Assembly: GCA_017562135.1 (NCBI GenBank)
Contig: QEYB01001179.1
Location: 717,001-781,000, forward strand
Source of the DNA: Dipylidium caninum
Taxonomy: Eukaryota > Platyhelminthes > Cestoda > Cyclophyllidea > Dipylidiidae
Direction of reading: 5' to 3'
DNA length: 64,000 nucleotides
In this document: positions 14,001 through 25,471 of the stretch, in pieces
How the letters are laid out: each line of letters begins with the position of its first letter
How positions within the stretch are numbered: the first letter of the stretch is position 1
The notes under the pieces: generated by a model
Databases searched by the model: none
What the model saw: the letters and a program-made list of their open reading frames with translations, nothing else
Told to the model about the DNA's origin: nothing
Translations under genes and position numbers: made by a program

Positions 14001-17000
14001 TGCCCACTTCCACGCCGAATGGGCGGGATTCTTGTGCCGCGGCGCTGCCTCCGAGCCCAGGCGGGGTGTTCGGCCGGGCGGCCACTGTCCTCGTGCCCTC
14101 CTGCCCTGGCCGGCCACAAGGCGTTTTGCTCGTGAGGATGGCATCGTGACGGGGGAAGACATTGGTTGAAACACAAATTTTGTAGGGAAAAAGTCGCGGC
14201 TTGGAGGCCAAATTTCAAGTGCTTACTCTTTGGGGAGGCAACAGTGGGTTAACAAGACTGCCGCCGCTCAGGTTGCCAGGACCACCGACTCTCCGACTGA
14301 AAGCTGTGAAATGGGGGAAGACGATTCCACGGCTCGTGATGATGACGAAAGCTGACGTAAATGTACAACCTAAAACGGCCATGAATATATTTTAAGTCCA
14401 CATTCTTCGCCCTCGCGAATTAACCCACCGGGCAAAATAGTACATTAAACTGTCACTTTTGACACATATTTAACACCAGCGCCTTCATTTTGACAAATTA
14501 TTTGTGTTAGCAGTGAAATACCTCGCATAACGCATATAATCACGAGAGTTTTCACCGATTGCGAGAGAGATAAACTCTCCGGAAACACAAAAAACCCACA
14601 CACACGAAATGCGTGTTTTGTTTTAACAACAACTTTTCACTGTATTCTCGCTGGACTTTATCGCCAACGGTGCATCTACAGTTTGCGGTTATTCTGCCTT
14701 CCTAGCACCGCCACCATCGCCACCACGTCCTCCTTTCCCCTTCCTCCTTCCGCCGTCTCCCTTCCCGCCCTCAGCCCCGCCCCCGCCTCCCCCTGGCAGC
14801 TTTACGCGCTTCCGGGTCAGTTGGATCGTCAGGCGATGGTGGCGATCCCACTCTGTGGCGTCGTGTCACCTCGCCTCGTCTCACCCGGAGTTTGAGCTTA
14901 ATTTGTCAGCACCTCACAAAACATTGACACCCCACAGCCACCGCCCTGGCTGCTGCGATTCAGCACAACTGTGTCATAGCGAGGGTTTTCAGTTGCCGAG
15001 GTAGAAGAATAGAAAATGATTGTTGGAAGCGAGGAGGGATGGGAGGGGCAGAGTTCCCTCGTCCCTGAGCCGCTTTCCTGTTCCATTATGCGGGAAATTG
15101 TTTGTCCAATTGAGGACTAAAGCGGCTATGTAGCAGCCTCAGGCATTTTAGTAGTTGGACTTGTTATTTCTTCTCCAAACCCCTCATCTTCTTCGTTAAA
15201 CCCCGCCCCCCTAACCTTTAAGGCGGTTTGACCGAGGTTTCATGAAATGATTTAACCATTAAAGATGCCGTTGAAAGGCATCGGAGCTGTTAGATCTTAG
15301 CGAAACTTGACGACGCTCCACTACGCACACGCGAAAGAATGCCTATTTGAGCTGCAAGTTAAGTTCTCTTTAGATATTTTTTTGAGGAGTGGACTGCATC
15401 CGTCGTCTCGCCTTGTAATTACGTCACTATTACCAGCGCCTAGGCAAGGCTGAATTTTTCTCCTTTGTACAGAGACTAATACTACTGAAATGAACAAAGT
15501 TCCTATGAGTAGCAGCTGAGAAAATTAGAGGGCGAAATTTCAGAATGCACACGACTTTACCTACTTTCATTGTTTTGAGCAAGGTGGACTGCTTTTCAAG
15601 AAATCTAAGGGAAAAGTTAACACAATAGCCAGATTTCTGTCCATAATTTGAATTGCTAGCGATTCATTTGCCCCTTTGGAACGCCTGTAGCTTGACCAAC
15701 ATGCGCACTCTTGTGGTTAACGGAAGTTTTTTCCCACACCTTTCTGAGCGTGGCCAACGTGGACACATCAATTTGTTTATCAGGGCTGTACTGGTCCACT
15801 CCACATAATTAGTGCTCCACTTCTTTCCACTCCCGTCCCAACTAATGATGACAAAGTTAACGACTTTCTCGGCCACATGCACACACTCGCCGTGCCACAT
15901 TCCTTGGAATAGTGGATTCCAAACTGAACATGGGCACTGCACGAAGCCATTCTAGAAGGAGAGAGGAGTTGCGATGCCTGATGAAGTGGTGGAACCAAAA
16001 TGAAAATCAAGAGGCGATAGACTTTCGGCCAATTGCAGATACCCGGCCAGTTATTAGAAGATTTAAGTAAATATTCTCAGCTTAGCACGCTGCCGCAGAG
16101 CCATGCATTACAGAAAGGTAAATACTTCCGTTTAATACCTCAAAAAGCGAGAAAATTCACAAGTTAACCTTCTCATGAAAGGAGAATCCGTCTACTTAAC
16201 ATTTCCTGTGAAATTGGGGCTTGGGGAATAGAATTAACTGTTCATCCAAAAGAGAGAAGGTATTTGAGCCCCTCACAGTCTCAAACGCGTCTAAATTTGA
16301 GTAACTTTCCATTAGGTTGGAGCTCCACCGACAAACAAAGTCCACATTCGTGCCGACTGGGATGGGCGACTTAAAATTTTCAGCTTCATAAGGCCATCGC
16401 TTATCACAGATTGTGTGCGAGTGCTTGAGATGTGATTCAACAGGCTGATATTTTCCACACACTTCAGTCACCTCTGACCAAATAGGGAAAGCCGTATTTT
16501 TTTTAGAGTGAGAGAAAAAGAGCCTCCTTACCCCCGTTTTAAGTAGTATATTGAATGAGAGTGTAAAACTAAATGAGCAGGGTAGTGACAATTCGGTTTG
16601 CAGTCGCGCCTCGAATATCCGCCCTCACTCGACCTCTTCGAGCACCCCGCAGGGGTCCAAACAACCACCCGCAGGCGGTTACATTTACTGCGGAGCAAAA
16701 GAATGGAGGAAACTAACGCAGCCGCATTGTTTTGGGGGTTGATTTGAACAAATCCCCGACCTCTGACGATTGTCGGAGCCCAAAACCGGCGCCAGCTGGC
16801 TAGTTGGGGTGAAGAGGCGCACAGAAGCGAGAAGGCATTCATCGCAAGTGTCGTCGCGTTGCCTGGCATCGGCAGTGCGTCACTCACTCGTCCACTTTGT
16901 TTTTGTTAATGTCATAGTGCAAGAAATCGGACAACCATGCAACCATCAAGGGTGTTTACGTGCAAGAGCCGTGGCTGCCTATGGAGAGGGGCGAGGCGGT

Positions 17001-19721
17001 GGCCGTGCTCCAGACGCAGGACCGCTTCGTGGCCATGCTGGTGGAGAGGGCGGAGAGGGTGCCCAACTACCCGAGACGGCGATTGGCGAAGGGGCGCGAA
17101 ATATGCGTCCTCTACCTCCTCACCGGTGAGTGAACCCCGCCCTGACCGACGGTTGCCCTACCTTTCCCTTCTCTCGTCCATTTCTCACCGCCGATTCTCT
17201 ATGGAAACGGTGGTATGTAGGAATGACATTCCAGGTGATATCGCTTCGATGCTGTCTTCAAATTGAAAGATTGCAGGAACAATTTTTCGGGGCATCCATT
17301 TTGGCGAATTTGCTCTGATCGGCGTTACTTTTTCTCCTTCTCTCAACAGTCCGAACATTCCCGCCTCCTTCTCCTCCTCCTCCTCCTCCTCCTCCTCCTC
17401 CTCCTCCTCCTCTTCCTCTTCCTCCTCCTCCTTCTCCTCCTCCTCCTCCTCCTCCTTCTCCTTCTCCTTCTCCTCTTCCCCCCCATCATCAGGAATTACT
17501 CTTCGCCGTGCTCTGCGTATACGTCGTAATAATAATAGGTTAATATCTAAAAATTAAGAAATAGGCGGAAGAATTATGTAATAGAAATACGTCATTCCTG
17601 CTCCCAACTCCATTTCTTCCAGAAACATGCCAACTGATGGCTTTTCTGGTATCGCAACGCGATCGACTCCGTGGGCTCGAATCGGAGGACCGAGATGAAT
17701 ATGTTGCATCAAATCTAAAAAGTCTCATAGTTTCCAAAGAATTGGAGGTCCTCTTTTCTTTTCAACTCTCTCCTACGTTTGTCGCCTCAGTGGTACGGAT
17801 GGAGTTCTCCCCAACCGGCGAAGTTATTGTCTCCGATCGCCAACATTTGGCTGTGGTCGAGATGAGAGAGTGCTTCACTGCCAGGTACAACCACCTGACT
17901 GCGTCCATGGCATTAATGCGCGATTTACTACTGAAGTGTACAATAAGTAGCACGTGACAGGTGATCTATAAGGTTTTGAGGCGCGTAGCGTGTCAGGATT
18001 GCAGCAAAGGACCACTTTCAAGGCGAGAGGAACCTATTAAGAAAGATGTAGGCATTGGTTAAATAAAATACCCACGTTTTCATCAGTACGCCGATTTCTA
18101 ACACTAACTCCGGTCTCCTTACAACGTTAAATAGTTTTTACATAACATTTCGCGTAGGCAATGCAAACTCAACCATAAAATGTCTCTCGAACGATCAAAA
18201 ATATTTAGACAGGAAGTAATCAGATTCTTTGGTTAAGGCATTGATAAGGTTGGGTGGGTTTTCATTGCCTACATTTTTACCCCTGCCCACCGACCTTTTA
18301 GATTCCACAACAAGACAGGATTTGCAATGGCTAAGTACCTCTCCATAGAAAAAGACTCAGAAATGTATAAAACTGGTGAGTTGGACTAAAATTCTGCCTA
18401 GCATGCAGATGTGATGCAGCAGTTTTGGACACTCATCTTCGGAGTGGAGGCAAAATCTCGGTCACGATGACATTCTAGGCAGGGCATAAGAGGATGGAGA
18501 AGAGGAGATCCTGGAGGATGAGAACCACAACTAACTGCCTATTACTCTCAACAAGAATTCAGTGGACAGAGTTGGAGAGGTTGTCAGTAGGAACAGACTC
18601 AATAAGTGAAGTGGCTGGATGTAGCAACGGGCTTTTCGAGCACTTTTGGTGTAATCTTGGTCCTGCCAAAGGATGGCCATTAATAATCGAATAGCCATTG
18701 ACGGTAGTGGGGCTTATGTGTCGTGGACCTGTCGATCTGCGTCTCCTACTTCTTTCTCTCCCTCAAATACATCTGCACGCACACATATACGGAGGAATAA
18801 ATCACGTTTGCGTTGGATTCATTAACGATGGTAAAAGACAAATCTTCTCCCTCAAAAACTTTATATGGTAATCTTATGTGGATAAAATGTTCCTGAGTGT
18901 AAATACGGACTGCCAATTTCTCACCGTGGAAATTAAAATGGCGTACGTTGACATAAATCGCGGTCAAAACCAGATTTCGTTAAGGTAATGTCTCAAAAAA
19001 GTGTACATTTTTTCCAAATACCTCAATAACTCTTCTGGGAATATTGGTATGAAATCTTGTGCATTTGTAACCCACACATCTAGAGGTGTTTCACTGGCGA
19101 TCGGTGAAGTTGGCGTGTCAACTTCCTTACGAATTGGAAAGTGCAGAGGCCACTGTGATGGAACCTCAAGACAATGCGGCCACTAGGAGAAGAAATATCC
19201 CTACTTCATCTTCCAAGTCACCGTCATCGTCGTCCCCCGCCAATGCTTCACTCCTTCCTGTGATTTGGGCCCTCTCCATTCTATCAGCCAGCCTATCAGT
19301 CACCTGTCTCTTGTTGATATTAGCACTTTTTCGATTTAAAAGCGCTTTTATTAGAAAATGCCAACGCCTTCAACGAATAACTACGAATAACGAGGCTCTG
19401 CGTCAACAAAATACCCTTCAAGCCCACGAAGGACTGAGCGAGGTGATTAATCTCACTCCAAACACTGTTATCATGGAATCCGATTGTCATTTCACGTCTA
19501 CTGCGTCCTCTGAGTCGAGAAACAATGTAGAAGAATCTCTAGAGGTGCTGACAACTCCCTACGAGATTGCAAAAATCCGCGAATTTCCGACGGTAACGTG
19601 TGTGTCTCTGAATTCGTCGACTCAACCGGCAAGGCACTCAGAATTGAATAATGACCTGGAACTGAGAACTTTCAGAATCACCCCTATTAGACCCAAAATT
19701 GGTATGTATGAGACGACTTAA
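5004..19721 (+). CDS. Transmembrane semaphorin (divergent)
   Basis: Cell-surface guidance ligand, expected to bind plexin receptors through its extracellular sema domain. Exons: 5004-5143, 5191-5489, 7462-7754, 10153-10313, 12812-13166, 16918-17125, 17623-17884, 18302-18375, 19084-19721. All borders are GT-AG and phases agree (2430 nt, 809 residues). A hydrophobic signal sequence (FFCLCIIILTLAG) starts about residue 14. Sema landmarks follow in order: NQIYEFNI; the 'ICGVIENKAFCGLY' cysteine block; YHYLFF; VRFCLND followed by LLKTKLACTV; a 'GLFTP' strand, then PPMALCVF; YVQEPWLP followed by DRFVAMLVER. The cysteine-rich PSI region is degenerate. Exon 9 carries a membrane segment (LLPVIWALSILSASLSVTCL and on) and about 140 cytoplasmic residues, Ser/Thr-rich, without a known domain. 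I chose the ATG at 5004 because it places the signal peptide at the N-terminus; in-frame ATGs at 4950 and 4962 are alternatives. Exons 7-8 are the least certain. Confidence 0.85.
5490..7461 (+). other. Semaphorin intron 2 (1972 bp)
   Basis: Lies between donor G|GTGAGC and acceptor CCTAG|ACGAGG, both in phase 1. No exon-like frame with sema homology was seen inside, and the open frames present (for example 5689-6021 on the minus strand) have no recognisable domain. Confidence 0.7.
7755..10152 (+). other. Semaphorin intron 3 (2398 bp), GC-rich
   Basis: Phase 0 intron with donor GAG|GTGAGT and acceptor TTACAG|GTCAAC. It includes a strongly GC- and CpG-rich core around 8500-8700 with a CCCCG tandem run. 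Overlapping frames on both strands there are Arg/Pro/Ala low-complexity artefacts of composition. Confidence 0.7.
8551..8590. repeat. CCCCG tandem run
   Basis: A short tandem of CCCCG units follows a run of C and sits in the most CpG-dense part of the semaphorin gene. The minus strand reads as repeated GGGGC and could fold into a G-quadruplex (inference). Confidence 0.85.
10314..12811 (+). other. Semaphorin intron 4 (2498 bp)
   Basis: Phase 2 intron, donor CCG|GTAAGG, acceptor TATAG|AGACG. A stretch at 10777-10900 reads HFYPLNEIQ and superficially resembles the FYFNEIQ strand of sema domains. However, the next exon already supplies the equivalent strand (SFDHIV), so I do not include it. Confidence 0.65.
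13167..16917 (+). other. Semaphorin intron 5 (3751 bp)
   Basis: The largest intron of the gene, phase 0, with a weak donor (CGG|GTACAC) and acceptor CATAG|TGCAAG. Alternating GC-rich and AT-rich patches; no exon or element was recognised inside. Confidence 0.65.
17126..17622 (+). other. Semaphorin intron 6 (497 bp)
   Basis: Phase 1 intron, donor ACCG|GTGAGT and acceptor TTCCAG|AAACAT. It contains a long CTC-type polypyrimidine tract. Confidence 0.75.
17361..17486. repeat. CTC/CTT polypyrimidine microsatellite
   Basis: About 120 nt made almost entirely of CTC and CTT triplets, within semaphorin intron 6. Mirror-symmetric pyrimidine tracts of this kind can form triplex DNA and are length-variable (established for the sequence class). 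Confidence 0.95.
17885..19083 (+). other. Semaphorin introns 7 and 8 around a small exon
   Basis: Two introns (17885-18301 and 18376-19083) flank the 74-nt exon 8. The exon is accepted because donor and acceptor phases (2 and 1) match both neighbours and it has no stop. It carries no family motif, so it could be skipped or wrong. Confidence 0.55.
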
Positions 19722-22700
19722 TCAGTATCGGATGCTGTACAATACTGTGACGAAGTAAAGCGATGTTGTCGCATAAAACGCACACGCACCGTCCTCACAT
19801 AGTCATCGGTAGAAAGTTGGCACCACACTTTAAAACGCCTTACAGTAACAAACCAGACTCTATGGGAAAATGGTATGAGAATAGAAACTTCAAGATAGTT
19901 TGTGGAAGAGCATGTGCACAAGTTTTCTCAATTGTGGACTAATCTGAACCAACTTTTCATTTGCGACAGAAAGGATGTCACCTATTAGGTAAATAAAAGA
20001 GATATCCACCTGAGTGTTATTAACTAAAATTTGATTCCTCAATCAAGTGCGCAACGAAATTGAACGGCTATGTCTTCGGAAACATGCAAGCAGATTTAAT
20101 GCTACATTCCGACGTTTACAATGAAATACTAAACGGATTTCACGTTAAAGTTCCGCCAACAACTAAGTACACCACTACCATAGCAACATTCAATTTAATA
20201 TCAAATTAAAGCCTGCTTTAGATTATTTATGCGATTATTATAGCTTAAATGATTTTTGGAAAGTTAGAAGTAGCCGAGAAGTGGAGATTTCTGAGCGATA
20301 TGAGCAATATTGGTGCTAGACCCAACAATTCTACCACACATATATTACAAATGCGCATTACGGTAGTTAAAAATAGTTTATACCAATGGTCTCATTAATG
20401 TCTACTCGTGTCGGCTGGTACTCGACAACCTCATTGCTGACACGTCTGTGGGGGAGGGAATTGTGTAGTTAATCTAAAGGATAGCTATGACAGATTACGT
20501 TTCCTTTCTTGCTGTACTTTGACAATTTGCGTCTGTTTAGTCAATGAAGAGTTGTATAGATACATCCGGTTCAGTTTGAACATTCATTAGGAATTTGTTT
20601 CGAGGAAAATCACCTTTTAATCTGACAGTTGTTGTGCATATATGATTCCAGGTCACTGTACAGTCCGTAAAGTGCTGATTTAAAGGAGGGAAATAATGTT
20701 AATACTGAATAGAAATGTGTGGTGACCGGACCACTTCCGCACTTTTCAGGCCTTTTCAAAATTACAAGACGAAATTCTGCCTCTAGGATAAAATTCTTTC
20801 TCTCGCGATTGCTACAGTTGAAATAATTTTAAATTTTCACCTCATGTTTTTTGGGAAAGGTTGCATGTAATAATGGTTGTAGAGGAGTTGGGACGACTAT
20901 TTTCGTCATTACGAGGTTTTTGAAAAATAATAAACACGGTCACGGATGCTATGATGATTTGTCTTATCTCCACAAGCCGTTTCCGTCTATACTGCACGGG
21001 ATGGTACTGACGTTGCGATTGACAATATTCGTTACCTACTATCTTGTTTTTCAACAAATCAGTCTTTAATCTATGTCATCTACATCCTGCCATCCTCTTT
21101 ATTTTAATGAAAATATTTGCTGGGAACAGGCTTACGGTGTTTAAATCGCCCCAGAATTGGGTTGGTGTCACTGTTGTCTCGGTTCGAAAACGACAACTTC
21201 TACTTACCTATCTTAGTCTGTTAGAAGATATTTACTTAGGCTTGTCCAGCTTTATCTCAGACGTAAGGGAGACAAAGTTGCGCAGGCCAAAAACAGGCCC
21301 AGGTGCCCGTGAAAAGGGTAGCTTTTTGATAATCGTAAGTGTTTGCTTATAAAGCTTTCGTCCTCAACCGATTTATGCTACTAATGTCAACTTCAGCGAT
21401 ACGCAGGAGGCGGAGCTTCCAATTTAATTGGTTTCGGAAAGCAGGCACAACGTTAAAACCCTTACCCGAGACTTTTTTGCAACTAGTTCACAGTAGAGCA
21501 ACAAGTAGAATAGGGAACAATGGATTTTCAAAACATTATGAGACATCAAACTACTTTTGCTAATTTGACGACTTTCTTAATGCAGACTACTTCACAATGC
21601 CTAATGGTAATTCACTAATTGGTACGATAAACAACCCTCAGGCGAATTATTTAAACACCAAATTCCATTTCCCCTTCACTTTCCTGCTTTCTCTGACGAG
21701 CACATGCTACTGAAAAGAGCATGTTATGCGGCCCCGCTGTCAATGAGGTCTGATTCTTACGAAATTTTTGCCTTACATCTACAAACCAGCTGAAAAAATT
21801 GCTTCTGGAAATGCTTTGTACGGCGACTCTGATGTTTCCTCCACCACCACGAGGAATCTCCTTACGGAAGCAGATATTTTGCAGATTATATCATTGCCCA
21901 AACGAGACAGAAAGGTTGTATTTGCCTCCTTCGTATCTGATAACTTTGTAGGAAAAAGGCAGCACACGCCTGTTAACGTCAAAAAAGGGGACAAGTCAGT
22001 GTCTCCCCCCTCCAGGCCTTCTTTGTCACGGAGATTTGTAGGTGATGGCTACAAGTGTTCGCCTCAAATCAAAAATCCGCCTTCAGGGTGAAGGATAAAA
22101 GTAAAAAAAGTCACTTTTCCCCTGGAAGTCTAGTAAATTCCTGGCTTATGGATGTAAGTTAGTCAAAGTTGCAGCAACGACAGCCTGTCATGTCATCTGT
22201 CAAATTGATAAACTCCATGTGTTGCCATGAAGACGAAGGAAGCTGTGGCAAATGCAACTCAAAACCAGGAGAAATGGGGCGAAAGAGCCGAGGAGAAGGT
22301 GGCATTCCACTGCAGTTTACTCATGGAGAAGCATCGGCGGAGGGTGGGACAGGAGCGACGTTTCCTGGCCCGATGAACTTCTCGTCTTGGGCTTATCTTT
22401 ACATAGGGGACTAAAGGCGAATAGGAACACCCGGTGGCTTGAGGAACCCCCGCATCTAGACGTTTCGCCCCTCGCTCAACCGCCTCATCCTCGACAAGGT
22501 CTTTCATTTGCTGGCCTGCGCAACGGAGGTCCCCCACTTACTCCCCTAAATGTCCATTTAAAAACGAAAATTTTCTTGGTTGCTGCCATGTGGATTTTAG
22601 AAGGAGGGCTACGCGATTCGGAACTTGCTCAACAAACTTCTTTGCTCTTTCGCTCTTGCCAAGAAGCGCCTTCTCCGCTGATCGGACGAAGGGCGACAGG

Positions 22701-24409
22701 AGATTTTCCAAAAGATTTGACGAATGTTAACAAACTTTTTTGGACGTTAGGAAAGAATGAAAGTGACAAATATCAGTTTAAATTGTAAAACACCTGATTA
22801 CACGGACTTATATAAAGTCGAGGATAAGATGGAAAGACTGCATCCCGTTGGTCGAGCACATACTACTTAAATCCGCGGTGTTTGCGAACATGTTAGCTCG
22901 ACAAAGCGAACAGTTTGGGTAGCAAATCCCAAAGTCATGTGCGACTGAGTGCTTCAGGGGGAAGCGGCGAAGCGCTCTCCAAAGCCAACTCAGGGAGATT
23001 TATTACAGGGCGGAGCGAACGGGGTCAGAATATTCCCAGCGCGAAACCCCCGGGGAGCGGGATGAGGCGGGTGCGCAAAATGGGGCTTCCAATTCCGCCA
23101 TGGTCGGGTGAAAGCGTTTGCCGGCGTGAGGAAATTTCTCCCTCCCGATTCCTTTTTTGGCGAGAAAGCAGATTTCTCACTGCAATTTGCTCCCACGCCA
23201 ATCTGGTCCACGGCCACTAGACGGACACTGGCAGGAGTCCACTTCGTTACTTAAATCGAGATTTTTTCGTGCTGACAGCATTTCATGCCGCTTTGCCCGT
23301 CTTCAGTGGGTGAAAATACCTCAAGCGTATAAATCCTCGATGTGTTGGACACCTCACGACTTATCTTTCCTCGAGTATTTTAAATTCTCCTCTGCTTGAG
23401 TGGAACTGATTTCTTCTCAAACTTCGGACCAAGACGCGCCGCTTTCGAGTGCCCTCGCGTTATCTCAAATGCGGTAACTCGTCCTGATGTTAAACCGGTC
23501 AGTTCGAATAGACGTCGACATTCGCCTGCGGTCCCGTTGTGACGTCCACCCGCCAAGTGGACGAATAAGCTGAGAATGGGCGTGGAGGTCCTGAAGGGAG
23601 AAGAAGGGGACCAACTCCTTCCCCTGGACGATCATCCACGGGGGGGGGGCGCCTGAAGACGATGAGATGAGGGTCCACAAGCAGCAAAAGCGGTGAAGGG
23701 AATAAGTCACCGACTTTCCTTTAAACGGAAAGTAAATCGCCACCGCTTTTGAGGCCATCCGCCGTCCACCGCTTCAAAGCGCCTACAGAGTTGGAACACT
23801 GGCCCAAATCACCTCCGGTCCTCCATAAAAGAGTCTCCAACATAGAAAAAAAGGCAACTGCTCTAATGGCCCGTGAAGTACGTGGAACATTCTGATCCCA
23901 GTGTCGAATTCCTTCGGTCGCTTTGTCGGCCTCCTTCCCAAGCAGGCATCGCGGGCCAGGAGCCCCGCCTGGAATTCCGAAGAGGTGAAAAAAAGAAGGA
24001 CGAAGTGAACATGTCCTCTTTTCTTACGCCAGTGTTTAGTCGTGATTGAGTGTCACAAACCGTGGCCTGTCACTTGAATTCCTGGCTAAATAAATAGGTG
24101 TGTTTTGCCTTCCCGTCACCTCGAAGTTGTCATCCAAATTAAAATTAATTTTTGTCAACACTTCGACACTGTAAGTTAGCGTAGATTTTTTCTTCTTTCA
24201 CCTCTTCGCCAGTTGTTCAAATTAGGGCGAGGAAAGTCTGCCTCCCCCGTGGCTGAGTGTGTGAACGGGGAAGTGGGCGAGGAGGCCTTCGAGGCAGGAG
24301 TTGGCGCGAGAACCAACTCCTCTCCCCTCGTGCCCATCACTGCATCGAGGAATTTTGGTCTTTGGTCATCCGAAATGCTGTCACACACGTCGTTGGGCTG
24401 GGGACATCC
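19722..24409. other. Gene-free stretch, first part
   Basis: Starts AT-rich and becomes GC-richer after about 22.2 kb. Longest open frames (for example 22252-22788 on the plus strand, 178 codons) have no recognisable domain, overlap frames on the other strand and lack convincing splice partners. No transposon proteins were recognised. Confidence 0.6.
19992..19997 (+). terminator. Possible polyadenylation signal of semaphorin
   Basis: AATAAA lies 270 nt after the semaphorin stop codon in AT-rich DNA, a plausible 3' end. AT-rich sequence produces this hexamer by chance, so support is weak. Confidence 0.35.
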
Positions 24410-24640
24410 GCATTCCTCGCCTCTCCCCTCCACTAAACGACGAAGGCGAGTAAAATGAGCCGAGGGAGAGTCAACCTGACGACCTTGTCATGCCACACAA
24501 GGTTCGCGAGGGACTCGGACGCTGCTGCTTCAACTGATCGTCCACCAGGCTCCGTTTATGCCACGACAATCATTCGTGGAAACGGGGAAGTCCAGTCCAT
24601 CGTGCTACAGACAGTTGTCGAGCCACGACTTATTCAACGC
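24410..24640 (+). repeat. Diverged duplicated segment, copy 1
   Basis: Matches 25108-25471 in two blocks. The first is the stretch around AGGCGAGTAAAATGAG (GGCGAGTGAAATGAG in copy 2). The second runs from about 24545 to 24636 and includes shared CGTGGAAA and GTTGTCGAG/CTTGTCGAG words. Copy 1 lacks about 120 nt present in copy 2. The second block keeps one open frame in both copies: PPGSVYATTIIRGNGEVQSI here. Confidence 0.7.
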
Positions 24641-25107
24641 CTCGAGACCCTGCTGGAACCACTGCGGATTGCCGAGCTGCCCGTTACAATCTGATGAGGG
24701 GCCTTTTCAAGTCCTCGAATCTCGGTGGTTGATGTGAATGCCAAATGTGAATGGACATTCGACGTTATTGGCAGCTTAGCGCTGAGGCCACCGGTCGGGG
24801 AAGCCGTTGCGGGTCCGTTGAAACGCTCCACTTCGGACGGTGGGGAGTCAGGTTATCGCGTCCACTGAACAACCTTGTTGCTCAAAATATAGTAAATCTC
24901 AGACCGTTACCATGCCTTGGGATCTCGGACCATGACATTTTAACCATATGCTACTTAAATGGGACTGTTTGTGGACTAAAGTCTAACAACTGAGCTCGAC
25001 AATGCCATCTGCATTGGTCGCAGACCCCAATAAACCGGAGATTATGTTCGAAAATGCGCTGATGGGACGTAGAGATCCGCCGACTTCAAAATCATCCTCC
25101 GAAAGGC

Positions 25108-25471
25108 GCAAAATTCCTCTCTCCTTCCCTCTACTGAACGGAGCAGGCGAGTGAAATGAGGCCAGAGGAGATTCAACGTGGCAACTCGGTGTGTGTGAGG
25201 GCTGTCTAACCCCGCCACGGGGGCCGGGAGGAACTCGAGCACGTTGCCTTCTCCGAAATCATCCGGAGGTCGTCCGTCTCTGCGCAGTCCAAAACTCTCC
25301 CAAGTACCAACAGTTCCTGCGTTTAAGAGTGTCCTCCCCATTGGCGGGTCACAGTTGGTCCACTTGTATCCCCACCGGGCTGCGTCTACACCATGAAAAT
25401 GGCTCGTGGAAAGCCGGAGGTCCGGTCTGTCGTGCCACAGGCACTTGTCGAGGCCACGACTCTTCAACCAA
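25108..25471 (+). repeat. Diverged duplicated segment, copy 2
   Basis: Partner of copy 1, in the same orientation and starting about 700 nt downstream. In the matching frame it reads PPGCVYTMKMARGKPEVRSV, aligning codon by codon with copy 1 (PPG.VY, RG, EV). I do not recognise the family. It may be a decayed repeat with a coding past or a duplicated exon. Confidence 0.7.

Noticed and set aside
17263..17529. Frame encoding a poly-leucine stretch
   Set aside because: Translation of the CTC microsatellite, not a protein.
22252..22788. 178-codon plus-strand frame in the gene-poor block
   Set aside because: No recognisable domain, overlaps frames on the opposite strand, GC-driven open frame.
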